From assembly GCA_965224275.1 (NCBI GenBank), contig CBDCYR010000001.1, positions 183,972 to 247,971 on the forward strand: a stretch of 64,000 nt of DNA. The letters run 5' to 3'. The notes under the pieces were generated by a model that worked only from the letters and a program-made list of their open reading frames with translations, did not search any database and was not told the DNA's origin. This document shows, one piece after another, positions 25,695-34,670 of the stretch (positions are counted from its first letter, which is position 1; each line of letters starts with the position of its first letter). The position numbers were made by a program, and so were the translations under genes. Source of the stretch: CAUZWH01 sp965224275 (GTDB lineage Bacteria; Pseudomonadota; Alphaproteobacteria; SHVV01).

Positions 25695-26030
25695 CAAACA
25701 TGAGAGCGTCCGTGGCAGCCAATATACCAGCGATGACTTCCGAGACGAACTTGCCAGGCATGGCATCGAATGCAGCATGAGCAGCTCAGGCAACTGCTAC
25801 GATAATGCCGTTGTCGAGAGCTTCTTCGGCCTACTCAAGCGAGAGCGCGTGAACCGGGTGCGCTATCGAACTCGGGATGAAGCCCGGGCCGATGTGTTCG
25901 AGTACATCGAGGTGTTTTACAACCGAAAACGACGCCACGGTTACCTTGGCAATATCAGTCCGGATGACTTCGAAGAACAGGCAACCGGATCTTTCTGAAC
26001 TGTCCACTAAAATGGGGCAAGACCACCCCT

Positions 26031-27710
26031 TGACCCAGCCTGTGTAAAAACGTTGGTGTTGTTATGATTCTCCCGTCGTTTGGCGGGAGTATTTGATGAA
26101 GCGTTTCGTTGCGGGTGTGGACCGGGGTCAGTCGACGCTGTTCCCCGAGTGTCTTGAGGACTGGATCGACGAAGGCAACCCGGTTCGGGTGATCGATGTC
26201 TTTGTCGAGGAACTGGATCTGGGTGGGCTTGGTTTTGGCGGTATCGATCCAGCGGCCACGGGCCGTCCGTCCTATCACCCATCGGTTCTGTTGAAGCTGT
26301 ACATCTACGGTTATCTTAATCGGGTTCAATCGAGCCGGCGTCTCGAACGCGAAGCCGGGCGCAATGTGGAGGTCATGTGGCTGACCGGCCGCCTGGTGCC
26401 GGATCACAAGACGATCGCTGACTTCCGCAAGGACAACGGCGCTGCCATCGGCAAAGTCTGTGCCCGGTTCGTCGAGCTTTGCCGGAGGATCGGTCTACTG
26501 ACAACGGCCAGCGTTGCGATTGACGGTAGCAAGTTCAAAGCGGTCAACAACCGCGACCGGAACTTCACCCGCGCCAAGATGGATCGGCGCAAGGCGCAGA
26601 TCGAAGAGAGCGTGTCGCGCTATCTCCATCAGCTCGACAGCGCCGACCGCCAGGAGCCGTCGGAAGCGCTTGCGATGAAAGTAACCCGACTGAAAGAGAA
26701 GATCGCGCGTCTTCATCTGGAGATGCAACGGCTTACGGCCCTCGACGCCCGTATGCGCGCGACACCCGATCATCAGATCTCCTTGACCGATCCCGACGCT
26801 CGCTCCATGGCTACCAGCGGTCGCGGTTCCGGTGTGGTTGGCTATAACGTGCAGGCCGCGGTCGATACGTCGAACCACCTGATCGTCACACACAAGGTGA
26901 CCAACGTTGGCAATGACAGAGCGCAACTCTCTCCCATGGCGGAGCAGACCAAGGCCGCACTGAACGTCGATAAACTCGAGGTGGTCGCCGATCGCGGCTA
27001 CTTCAGTAGCAATCAGATCCTGGCATGTGATCAGGCCGGCATCACAGTCACGCTCCCCAAACCGCTAACCTCGGGCATCAAAGCCAAAGGGAAGTTCGGC
27101 AAGCAGGACTTCCGCTATGTGAAGGATGAGGACGTGTACGTCTGTCCAGCCGGCGAGCGCTTGGTCTACCGCTTCACCAGAGAGGAGCACGGGCTGTCCC
27201 TACGTCGCTACTGGACCAATGTCTGCCAGAACTGCGCCATTAAGGCTCAGTGCACCACCGCCAAAGAGCGCCGAATTACCCGCTGGGAGCATGAGCACGT
27301 TCTGGAAGAGGTCCAGCACCGGCTCGACGCGCATCCGGAAAAGATGCGCCAGCGGCGCGAAACGGTCGAACACCCCTTCGGCACCATCAAAGCCCGAATG
27401 GGTGCCACCCACTTCCTGGTGAAGACGCTGCCGCGGGTCAGAACCGAAATGGCGCTGCACGTACTCGCTTACAATCTGACGCGAGTCATGAACGTTCTCG
27501 GCGCCGGACCCCTGATGGCAGCTATGCGGGCATAGTGTAAGGGCCCGCTACCGCCGCGACGCCCTCGCGAGATCCAGTCGTGGCGGTGAAACAGCCTAAT
27601 CCGCCCCTACGACAAGCTAAAACCGAAAAAAGGGACGAGGCCCGAACAGCACCGCTAACCCTCACCGCATCGCTAATCCGGCGAACGTTTTTACACGCCC
27701 AAGACCCAAA
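26031..27710 (+). mobile_element. IS1182-family element, copy 2
   Basis: A near-identical repeat of 16998-18677, offset by exactly 9,033 bp. The left limit is TGACCC at 26031 where the copies start to agree. At the right, agreement is broken at 27711 but eight further bases match, so the tip may be at 27719. It is inserted next to the right end of the IS3 element. Confidence 0.8.
26096..27535 (+). CDS. IS1182-family transposase, copy 2
   Basis: The protein is identical to the one at 17063-18502; the single DNA difference noticed is silent (GCT to GCA in an Ala codon). The two copies are direct repeats enclosing about 7.5 kb, including five chromosomal genes or fragments, and so could recombine. 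Confidence 0.93.
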   Translation: MKRFVAGVDRGQSTLFPECLEDWIDEGNPVRVIDVFVEELDLGGLGFGGIDPAATGRPSYHPSVLLKLYIYGYLNRVQSSRRLEREAGRNVEVMWLTGRLVPDHKTIADFRKDNGAAIGKVCARFVELCRRIGLLTTASVAIDGSKFKAVNNRDRNFTRAKMDRRKAQIEESVSRYLHQLDSADRQEPSEALAMKVTRLKEKIARLHLEMQRLTALDARMRATPDHQISLTDPDARSMATSGRGSGVVGYNVQAAVDTSNHLIVTHKVTNVGNDRAQLSPMAEQTKAALNVDKLEVVADRGYFSSNQILACDQAGITVTLPKPLTSGIKAKGKFGKQDFRYVKDEDVYVCPAGERLVYRFTREEHGLSLRRYWTNVCQNCAIKAQCTTAKERRITRWEHEHVLEEVQHRLDAHPEKMRQRRETVEHPFGTIKARMGATHFLVKTLPRVRTEMALHVLAYNLTRVMNVLGAGPLMAAMRA

Positions 27711-27788
27711 CACGACATTCGGGGCCCGGGAAATAGAACGATATGGTTGTATGCGTTAAGCTGACTTCGCCGTTACCTTGGGGGAGGC

Positions 27789-29569
27789 ATGGCGGAGGCT
27801 CACCAAGAACGCAGACTTGCGGCAATTCTGGCGGCAGATGTGGTCGGCTATTCGCGCCTAATCGGTGCGGACGAAGCCGGCACGCTCAACGCGTTGCGCG
27901 CACTCCGAAAGGAGTTGGTCGAGCCGGCCCTCAAGCGCCACCACGGCCGCGTCGTCAAGCTGATGGGAGACGGTTTACTGGCGGAGTTTGCAAGCGTCGT
28001 GGACGCTGTTGCGGCGGCCGTTGAAATCCAGGAGTCGATGCCGGACCGGTCCGCGCATTTGGCGGAGGATCAGCGCGTTGCATTGCGTATTGGTGTTAAC
28101 ATTGGCGACGTTGTGGTCGAGGATGGCGACCTGTTCGGTGATGGCGTAAACATTGCCGCCCGTTTGCAAGAAATTGCCGATCCCAATGGCGTGGCGATCT
28201 CTGATGGCGCCGCATCGCGAGCTCCGTGGCAAGTTGGATTTGCCGTTCGAGGACGCTGGCGAGAAAGACCTGAAGAACATCGTGGGGCCGGTGCGATCCT
28301 GGATGTGGTCGCGGACAAATACATTCGATGATGTGTCCAAGGCAGAAGGCCCACTAGAGTTACCGGACAAACCCTCCCTCGCGGTATTACCGTTCGACAA
28401 TCTATCGGGCGATCCCGAGCAAGAGTTCTTTGCGGACGGAATTACAGAAGACATCATCTCAGCGCTATCGAAATTTAGCGGTTTGTTTGTGATCGCGCGA
28501 AATTCGACGTTCACATACAAGGGTCAAGCTGTAGACGTCACGAAAGTGGCCAGCGACATGGGCGTGCGCTACGTGCTGGAAGGCAGCGTGCGCAGGGCCG
28601 GTCAAAGAATTCGTGTGACTGGACAGCTTATCGACGCAGACACTGCAAATCACATTTGGGCGGAACGTTATGATCGAGATCTAGACGATATATTCGCCAT
28701 TCAAGACGAAATCACACGCAGTATCGTTGCCGCAATCGAACCAGAAATTGCATACGCTGAGCGTCGTCGCGCCACGTTGCAACGTCCTGACACACTCGAC
28801 GGCATGGGCCGCATTTCAAATTGGCCTAGAATTCCTAAATAGCAACGATCCGGCTTCATTTTCAGATGCAGAGGCGAAATTTCGTGAAGCCATGAAACGC
28901 TCGCCGAATTTTGCGCTGCCGTATGCGGCGCTTGCTTGGCTCTACGTCTTAAAAATTTCTCTAGGGCTTTTGGCCGGGGAAAACGGAGAAAATTTGCGCG
29001 CTCAAGCGGGAGCTCTTATCGAGATGGCGATTGAACGCGACCCAAACGACGCTTGGGCGCACATTATTCGAGGACGCCTTGAAATAGTGAAGGGCAACTA
29101 CGAATTGGCGCGTACCAGTGCGGATCGAGCTCTCTCGCTCAATCCGAATTCGGCCCTCGGTTATAGGTACAGAGCATCAGTGAACGCTCACGGTGGATTT
29201 CCTGAAGCAGCAATCGCTGACTTTGAGCTAGCAGAACGGCTATCCCCAAAAGATCCAGAAAACTGGCTTAAGTACACACCGGGTGCATGGGCATTACTTC
29301 AGCTTGGTCGCTATGAGGAAGTCGTCAGCTTCTCGATGGAGGCTGAGCGTCTCAATCGGCATGTCATTTGGGCACCTGCCCACAAAGCTGCAGCGCTTGT
29401 TGCGCTAGGTCAGAGAGACGCAGCCCGTGAGGCTTTGCAAGAGATGGTGCGAAGAAACCCTTCGGTCAACGCTCGTTTCCTTAAGGACAATGTGCGCTAT
29501 CAGGCCAACCAAGAGTTTGTAGATTGGTTCATTGATCAGCTTCGGGAGGTCGGCTTGTCAGATGAGTGA
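27789..29569 (+). pseudogene. Class III adenylate/guanylate cyclase-TolB-TPR protein with two frameshifts
   Basis: Three overlapping frames give one protein. Frame 1 (from ATG 27789) is a class III cyclase domain: RRLAAILAADVVGYSRLIGA, KLMGDGLLAEF and GDLFGDGVNIAARLQEIADP, with the metal-binding Asp residues. Frame 2 takes over near 28205-28225 (HRELRGKLDLPFEDAGEKDL) and holds the TolB N-terminal-like module SLAVLPFDNLSGDPEQEFFA through WAERYDRDLDDIFAIQDEIT. Frame 3 takes over near 28800 (WAAFQIGLEFLNSNDPASF) and gives TPRs to the stop at 29569. Both shifts are in the same direction (one extra base). The intact form would be a soluble signalling protein of about 590 residues. Confidence 0.85.
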
Positions 29570-30375
29570 GATTTTAAAGTCGGGCCAGGATGGGGGACGC
29601 AGCATGGCGGAACGCGCGGTCGAGGTTCAGCAGCACTGGACGCGTAAAGGCGTACTCGAACGGATCGACGCCGTTCTCACCGAGTTAGGACATGACCCGC
29701 AAGTTCTAACGCCTGAAATCCTTTCAACCGTCGAACATCTTCACAGCGGCGGCCTTGAAACCACGCGAGACCAGGCTGAGCGGCTAACGCTTACCGCGGC
29801 CAGTCGGGTTCTGGACATCGGATGCGGTATCGGTGGGCCTGCACGCTATCTGGCTCATACCTATGGCTGCAGAGTAGACGGCATCGATCTAACAGCGGAG
29901 TTAATCGAAACCGGATTAACCCTCACGGAACGCTGTGGTCTGGCGGACCGTGTCACGCTGCAACTCGGCAACGCTCTTGACCTGCCCTTTGCCGGCGAGA
30001 CTTTCGACGTCGTCTGGTGCCAAAACGTCACCATGAATATTGAAGACAAGGCCGGCTTCCTCGCCGGCGCCTATCGCGTACTCAAGCCGGGTGGACTATT
30101 TACTTCGACCGAATATTCTCTCGGACCCGGCGGAGAGATGATCTTTCCTCTACCTTGGGCCTACGACGCATCGATTAGTTTTCTCGACCCCGAAGACGTT
30201 ATGCGTTCGCAGTTCGATGAGGCGGGATTCCGGGTTCGCGAATGGACCAACTACACTGACACCATCATCGAACGGGCGAAGCAGATGGCCGACAAACCAC
30301 CGGCCAAACTGGGTCTGCCTCTGGTGTTAGGCGAAGACACGCCGGAGCGCGCGGAGAATTCGCAGCGCAATCTAA

Positions 30376-31307
30376 GAGTCCGACTCGAAACTCTATGTTT
30401 GATAACAGTACCTTGCGAGCCGCCTTGTGAGGAGTCGGATGTTGGCGACAAGAATCCATGCCTGTGCGGAGGCGATTGATTTCTCCCAATCCTTGGCCAG
30501 TCGACGGCATCGGTTGAGCCAGGCGAAGGTCCTCTCGACGACCCATCGTCTGGGCAGGAGCTCGAAGCCCTGGGCGGTGTCTGAGCGCTTGATGATCTCG
30601 AGCTTCCAGCGGCCGATGTCCTCAAGGGCGCCCTCGAGTTTCGGTCCCGCGTAGGCGGCGTCGGCGAAGAGGTGACGCAGCCGGGGGAAGCGATGACGGA
30701 TCGATTTGAGGACCTCGGGCGCGCCGTCGCGGTCCTGGATATCGGCTGCGTGCACGATCAGGCCGACCAGCAGGCCGAGTGTATCGGTGACGATGTGACG
30801 CTTGCGGCCCTTGATCTTCTTGCCCGCGTCATAGCCCCGAACACCACCGCTTTCCGTGGTTTTCACGCTCTGGCTGTCGATCACCCCGGCGCTCGGGCCG
30901 GCCTCGCGTCCTTCCAGCTCCCGGGCCGCCATGACCAGGTGATGGTTGATGCTCTCCAGCAGGCCGTTGGAGCGCCAGTCGTAGAAATAGCGCTGGACCG
31001 TGGAAGGCGGAGGGAAGTCGTTCGGCAACATCGCCCACTGGCAGCCCGTCGAGGCCATGTACATGACCGCATCCATGACATGGCGCAGGTCCGTCGTCCT
31101 CGGCCGGCCGATCTTCTTGCGCGGCGGCATGAGCGGCGCGATCAACGCCCACTCTCGATCCGTCAGGTCGCTTGCGTAGCGCCCGCCACGGCGCTCATAA
31201 TTCGGGCGAGTGATTTCGGTCCACATGTTGTGCCTCCTCGTTTGCTTTGACACAACCGAGTAAGCCACAACCGACTGAAATCACTCAACTAGTTTCGGGT
31301 TGGCCTC
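30376..31307 (-). mobile_element. 932-bp IS5-family element, copy 2 (first of the tandem array)
   Basis: Same ends as copy 1, in opposite orientation. It is flanked by TAA at 30373-30375 and by a TCA spacer (31308-31310) that separates it from copy 3. Confidence 0.92.
30393..31226 (-). CDS. IS5-family transposase, copy 2
   Basis: The 277-residue DDE transposase in the majority form (Asp in ALEDIGRW, Phe in VERTFAW). The protein is identical to copies 3-6. Confidence 0.93.
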   Translation of the reverse strand: MWTEITRPNYERRGGRYASDLTDREWALIAPLMPPRKKIGRPRTTDLRHVMDAVMYMASTGCQWAMLPNDFPPPSTVQRYFYDWRSNGLLESINHHLVMAARELEGREAGPSAGVIDSQSVKTTESGGVRGYDAGKKIKGRKRHIVTDTLGLLVGLIVHAADIQDRDGAPEVLKSIRHRFPRLRHLFADAAYAGPKLEGALEDIGRWKLEIIKRSDTAQGFELLPRRWVVERTFAWLNRCRRLAKDWEKSIASAQAWILVANIRLLTRRLARYCYQT

Positions 31308-31310
31308 TCA

Positions 31311-32242
31311 GAGTCCGACTCGAAACTCTATGTTTGATAACAGTACCTTGCGAGCCGCCTTGTGAGGAGTCGGATGTTGGCGACAAGAATCCATGCCTGT
31401 GCGGAGGCGATTGATTTCTCCCAATCCTTGGCCAGTCGACGGCATCGGTTGAGCCAGGCGAAGGTCCTCTCGACGACCCATCGTCTGGGCAGGAGCTCGA
31501 AGCCCTGGGCGGTGTCTGAGCGCTTGATGATCTCGAGCTTCCAGCGGCCGATGTCCTCAAGGGCGCCCTCGAGTTTCGGTCCCGCGTAGGCGGCGTCGGC
31601 GAAGAGGTGACGCAGCCGGGGGAAGCGATGACGGATCGATTTGAGGACCTCGGGCGCGCCGTCGCGGTCCTGGATATCGGCTGCGTGCACGATCAGGCCG
31701 ACCAGCAGGCCGAGTGTATCGGTGACGATGTGACGCTTGCGGCCCTTGATCTTCTTGCCCGCGTCATAGCCCCGAACACCACCGCTTTCCGTGGTTTTCA
31801 CGCTCTGGCTGTCGATCACCCCGGCGCTCGGGCCGGCCTCGCGTCCTTCCAGCTCCCGGGCCGCCATGACCAGGTGATGGTTGATGCTCTCCAGCAGGCC
31901 GTTGGAGCGCCAGTCGTAGAAATAGCGCTGGACCGTGGAAGGCGGAGGGAAGTCGTTCGGCAACATCGCCCACTGGCAGCCCGTCGAGGCCATGTACATG
32001 ACCGCATCCATGACATGGCGCAGGTCCGTCGTCCTCGGCCGGCCGATCTTCTTGCGCGGCGGCATGAGCGGCGCGATCAACGCCCACTCTCGATCCGTCA
32101 GGTCGCTTGCGTAGCGCCCGCCACGGCGCTCATAATTCGGGCGAGTGATTTCGGTCCACATGTTGTGCCTCCTCGTTTGCTTTGACACAACCGAGTAAGC
32201 CACAACCGACTGAAATCACTCAACTAGTTTCGGGTTGGCCTC
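31311..32242 (-). mobile_element. 932-bp IS5-family element, copy 3 (middle of the tandem array)
   Basis: Lies between a TCA spacer (31308-31310) and a TTA spacer (32243-32245). Both fit the TNA target rule but differ from the outer TAA pair. Confidence 0.92.
31328..32161 (-). CDS. IS5-family transposase, copy 3
   Basis: Majority-form transposase, ATG at 32161 after the GAGGAGG site, catalytic residues intact. Confidence 0.93.
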   Translation of the reverse strand: MWTEITRPNYERRGGRYASDLTDREWALIAPLMPPRKKIGRPRTTDLRHVMDAVMYMASTGCQWAMLPNDFPPPSTVQRYFYDWRSNGLLESINHHLVMAARELEGREAGPSAGVIDSQSVKTTESGGVRGYDAGKKIKGRKRHIVTDTLGLLVGLIVHAADIQDRDGAPEVLKSIRHRFPRLRHLFADAAYAGPKLEGALEDIGRWKLEIIKRSDTAQGFELLPRRWVVERTFAWLNRCRRLAKDWEKSIASAQAWILVANIRLLTRRLARYCYQT

Positions 32243-32245
32243 TTA

Positions 32246-33177
32246 GAGTCCGACTCGAAACTCTATGTTTGATAACAGTACCTTGCGAGCCGCCTTGTGA
32301 GGAGTCGGATGTTGGCGACAAGAATCCATGCCTGTGCGGAGGCGATTGATTTCTCCCAATCCTTGGCCAGTCGACGGCATCGGTTGAGCCAGGCGAAGGT
32401 CCTCTCGACGACCCATCGTCTGGGCAGGAGCTCGAAGCCCTGGGCGGTGTCTGAGCGCTTGATGATCTCGAGCTTCCAGCGGCCGATGTCCTCAAGGGCG
32501 CCCTCGAGTTTCGGTCCCGCGTAGGCGGCGTCGGCGAAGAGGTGACGCAGCCGGGGGAAGCGATGACGGATCGATTTGAGGACCTCGGGCGCGCCGTCGC
32601 GGTCCTGGATATCGGCTGCGTGCACGATCAGGCCGACCAGCAGGCCGAGTGTATCGGTGACGATGTGACGCTTGCGGCCCTTGATCTTCTTGCCCGCGTC
32701 ATAGCCCCGAACACCACCGCTTTCCGTGGTTTTCACGCTCTGGCTGTCGATCACCCCGGCGCTCGGGCCGGCCTCGCGTCCTTCCAGCTCCCGGGCCGCC
32801 ATGACCAGGTGATGGTTGATGCTCTCCAGCAGGCCGTTGGAGCGCCAGTCGTAGAAATAGCGCTGGACCGTGGAAGGCGGAGGGAAGTCGTTCGGCAACA
32901 TCGCCCACTGGCAGCCCGTCGAGGCCATGTACATGACCGCATCCATGACATGGCGCAGGTCCGTCGTCCTCGGCCGGCCGATCTTCTTGCGCGGCGGCAT
33001 GAGCGGCGCGATCAACGCCCACTCTCGATCCGTCAGGTCGCTTGCGTAGCGCCCGCCACGGCGCTCATAATTCGGGCGAGTGATTTCGGTCCACATGTTG
33101 TGCCTCCTCGTTTGCTTTGACACAACCGAGTAAGCCACAACCGACTGAAATCACTCAACTAGTTTCGGGTTGGCCTC
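32246..33177 (-). mobile_element. 932-bp IS5-family element, copy 4 (last of the tandem array)
   Basis: Starts after the TTA spacer (32243-32245) and ends against TAA 33178-33180, which pairs with TAA 30373-30375 as the outer target duplication of the whole array. Confidence 0.92.
32263..33096 (-). CDS. IS5-family transposase, copy 4
   Basis: Majority-form transposase, ATG at 33096, apparently intact. Confidence 0.93.
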   Translation of the reverse strand: MWTEITRPNYERRGGRYASDLTDREWALIAPLMPPRKKIGRPRTTDLRHVMDAVMYMASTGCQWAMLPNDFPPPSTVQRYFYDWRSNGLLESINHHLVMAARELEGREAGPSAGVIDSQSVKTTESGGVRGYDAGKKIKGRKRHIVTDTLGLLVGLIVHAADIQDRDGAPEVLKSIRHRFPRLRHLFADAAYAGPKLEGALEDIGRWKLEIIKRSDTAQGFELLPRRWVVERTFAWLNRCRRLAKDWEKSIASAQAWILVANIRLLTRRLARYCYQT

Positions 33178-33338
33178 TAAGAGAAAAGCGGGCTATCTAC
33201 TGGATGACAGTCGCCGAACGCCCCTAATTACGACTCTGAGTGTATGTCTGAAAGTGGCTAGGAATTGCCCATTCGGGCGAACCCAGAATGTCGCTCTTCG
33301 GCTAAATCGCACTTCCGGCTCCTTAGGGGAAATAGCGC

Positions 33339-34670
33339 ATGCCAGAGGGTGGCGTGGTGATGACCTACAACGACATCACGGAGCGCAAGCATGCGGAAGC
33401 AGAACTTGCCAAATACAGCGGCAACCTCGAACACCTGGTCGAGCAGCGCACGTCGGAACTCATGAAAGCCAACGAGCAGTTGGAGGACGCGGTGCGACAA
33501 ACAGAGGCGGCGAAATTGATCGCGGAAGAAGCCGATCAGGCCAAGACGCGGTTTCTCAGAAGCGTTAGCCATGACCTGATAACGCCACTCGGTTCGATCA
33601 TCGGATTCACAGCCCAAGTGGTAGAGCACGGAAAGGACGTATTGCCGCCCCTGCAATGCGAAAATCTCGAAAAGGTCACCGTTAGCGCCAATCATTTGGC
33701 CACATGGATCTCAGAAATCCTCGACTACACACGGAGCGAGGATGTCCATGTCGCCGAGGTAGCGCTCATTCCCATGGTCGACGAGTGCCTAAGCATGGTG
33801 GCGCCGCTGGTGGACGGCGATCTGGTTCGACTCGAGAACCGCATCGCACCGGAATTTCCCTCACTCTTTTCAGATAAGCGCAAGCTGCAACGAATTCTCA
33901 TCAGTTTACTCACCAACGCGGTCGAGTTCACGCATCAGGGCAGGGTCAGCCTTGATGCATTCGTTCGCGACGGCGAGGTCAAAATCGCCGTTGAGGATAC
34001 CGGTGCTGGAATACCCGACGAGGCGCTCGAGCGAATATTCGAGGAATTCGAGCAAGTGGAAACAAGCACGGTACGCAAGCACGGCGGCACTGGTTTGGGA
34101 CTAGCAATCTGCCGACGTTTGTCACAATTGATCTGCGGTCGGATAAGCGTGCGCAGCCAGATCGGCGTTGGATCCACTTTCACGTTGACGATCCCGATCC
34201 GCTACGAGGAAGCCACGGACGTGGACACGCTCGCGGTGGAACCAGTACCCACTACAAACAGCGCACCCGAGATCGTCGCGTTGAACAACAAGAAAATCTT
34301 GATCGTTGAAGATACAGAGCTCAGCCGGGATCTTCTCGTACAGCTCTTGGGTAACGACTATGAAATTGTCGTTGCGGAGAATGGCGCGGTCGGGGTCGAA
34401 AAGGCGGCGAAAGAAAATCCCGATCTCATTCTGATGGATTTGTCGCTGCCGGTTCTCGACGGCTGGGAGGCGACGCGGCGTATCAAAGCCGACGAACGGT
34501 TAAAGTCGATTCCAGTCATTGCGGTGACGGCCCATGTTACCGACGAAGAAGAACAACGGGCTCGCGCTTGCGGCTGCGATGATTTTCTGCCCAAACCCAT
34601 CGACGAAGCCGTCTTGTTCCAAAAGCTGAAATATCACCTCTCATTGGGACGTCAGGGAGCTCCCGTATGA
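33339..34670 (+). CDS. Hybrid sensor histidine kinase, N-terminally truncated
   Basis: A 443-residue protein starting with the tail of a PAS domain (MPEGGVVMTYNDITERKHAE), followed by a coiled coil (about 25-70), HisKA with the phospho-His in FLRSVSHDLITPLGSIIGFT, HATPase_c (ISLLTNAVEFTHQG, EDTGAGIPDEALERIFEEFE, GGTGLGLAICRRL) and a C-terminal receiver (KILIVEDTELSRDLL, Asp in DLILMDLSLPVLDGWEATRR, Lys in FLPKPI). The PAS domain and any upstream sensor are missing; a TAG lies two codons before the ATG, and the IS array is 160 bp upstream, so the 5' part was probably deleted. The end overlaps the next gene (ATGA at 34667). Confidence 0.88.
   Translation: MPEGGVVMTYNDITERKHAEAELAKYSGNLEHLVEQRTSELMKANEQLEDAVRQTEAAKLIAEEADQAKTRFLRSVSHDLITPLGSIIGFTAQVVEHGKDVLPPLQCENLEKVTVSANHLATWISEILDYTRSEDVHVAEVALIPMVDECLSMVAPLVDGDLVRLENRIAPEFPSLFSDKRKLQRILISLLTNAVEFTHQGRVSLDAFVRDGEVKIAVEDTGAGIPDEALERIFEEFEQVETSTVRKHGGTGLGLAICRRLSQLICGRISVRSQIGVGSTFTLTIPIRYEEATDVDTLAVEPVPTTNSAPEIVALNNKKILIVEDTELSRDLLVQLLGNDYEIVVAENGAVGVEKAAKENPDLILMDLSLPVLDGWEATRRIKADERLKSIPVIAVTAHVTDEEEQRARACGCDDFLPKPIDEAVLFQKLKYHLSLGRQGAPV

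Larger units (their letters stand above)
24350..25710 (+). mobile_element. IS110-family element 2 (IS110-group-like, long 5' end)
   Basis: About 1.36 kb inserted in the IS3 orfB. It has 289 bp before the transposase ATG and only 16 bp after the stop, with no obvious terminal inverted repeats. That is the layout of the IS110 branch, where the guide RNA is in the 5' end. Limits were set by rejoining the interrupted orfB. Confidence 0.82.
23771..25998 (+). pseudogene. IS3 transposase OrfB interrupted by IS110
   Basis: The 5' part (23771-24349) carries RRVHQDSRGVYGSPRI-like helices and the rve core start RWASDITYISTHEGWLYLAV (first Asp), and ends at IHHSD. The 3' part (25711-25998) resumes exactly in sense with RGSQYTSDDFRDELARHGIE and NAVVESFFGLLKRERV (catalytic Glu). 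Joining them gives a normal IS150-like OrfB of about 290 residues; the break lies between codons Asp and Arg of HHSDRGSQY. The gene is inactive as it stands. Confidence 0.88.
23423..26019 (+). mobile_element. IS3-family element split by an IS110 insertion
   Basis: Imperfect terminal repeats: TGCCCTGAATCAGTGGACA from 23423 and, as reverse complement, TGCCCCATTTTAGTGGACA ending at 26019, both in TG...CA form. Without the nested IS110 (24350-25710) it is about 1.24 kb, normal for IS3. No matching target duplication is seen. Confidence 0.8.
29562..33227 (+). pseudogene. SAM-dependent methyltransferase split by the triple IS5 array
   Basis: The ATG at 29562 overlaps the end of the preceding TPR frame, so the two were co-translated. 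The protein shows motif I SRVLDIGCGIGGPARYLAHT, acidic motif VDGIDLTAEL, FDVVWCQNVTMNIEDK and VLKPGGLFTSTEYSL, a class I methyltransferase of the ubiquinone/sterol type. It runs to codon Leu at 30375, where the IS5 array begins. After the array the TAA target copy leads back into frame: the rejoined end reads RNLREKRAIYWMTVAERP and stops at 33225-33227. As it stands the IS5 end adds about 30 foreign residues. Confidence 0.82.

Noticed and set aside
24471..25793. A 440-codon minus-strand frame across IS110 element 2
   Set aside because: It lies opposite a transposase with all DEDD motifs and has no recognisable domain or ribosome site.
30672..31250. A 192-codon frame antisense to the IS5 transposase, present in all six copies
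   Set aside because: Its conservation is explained by identity of the copies; it has no domain and overlaps the transposase fully.
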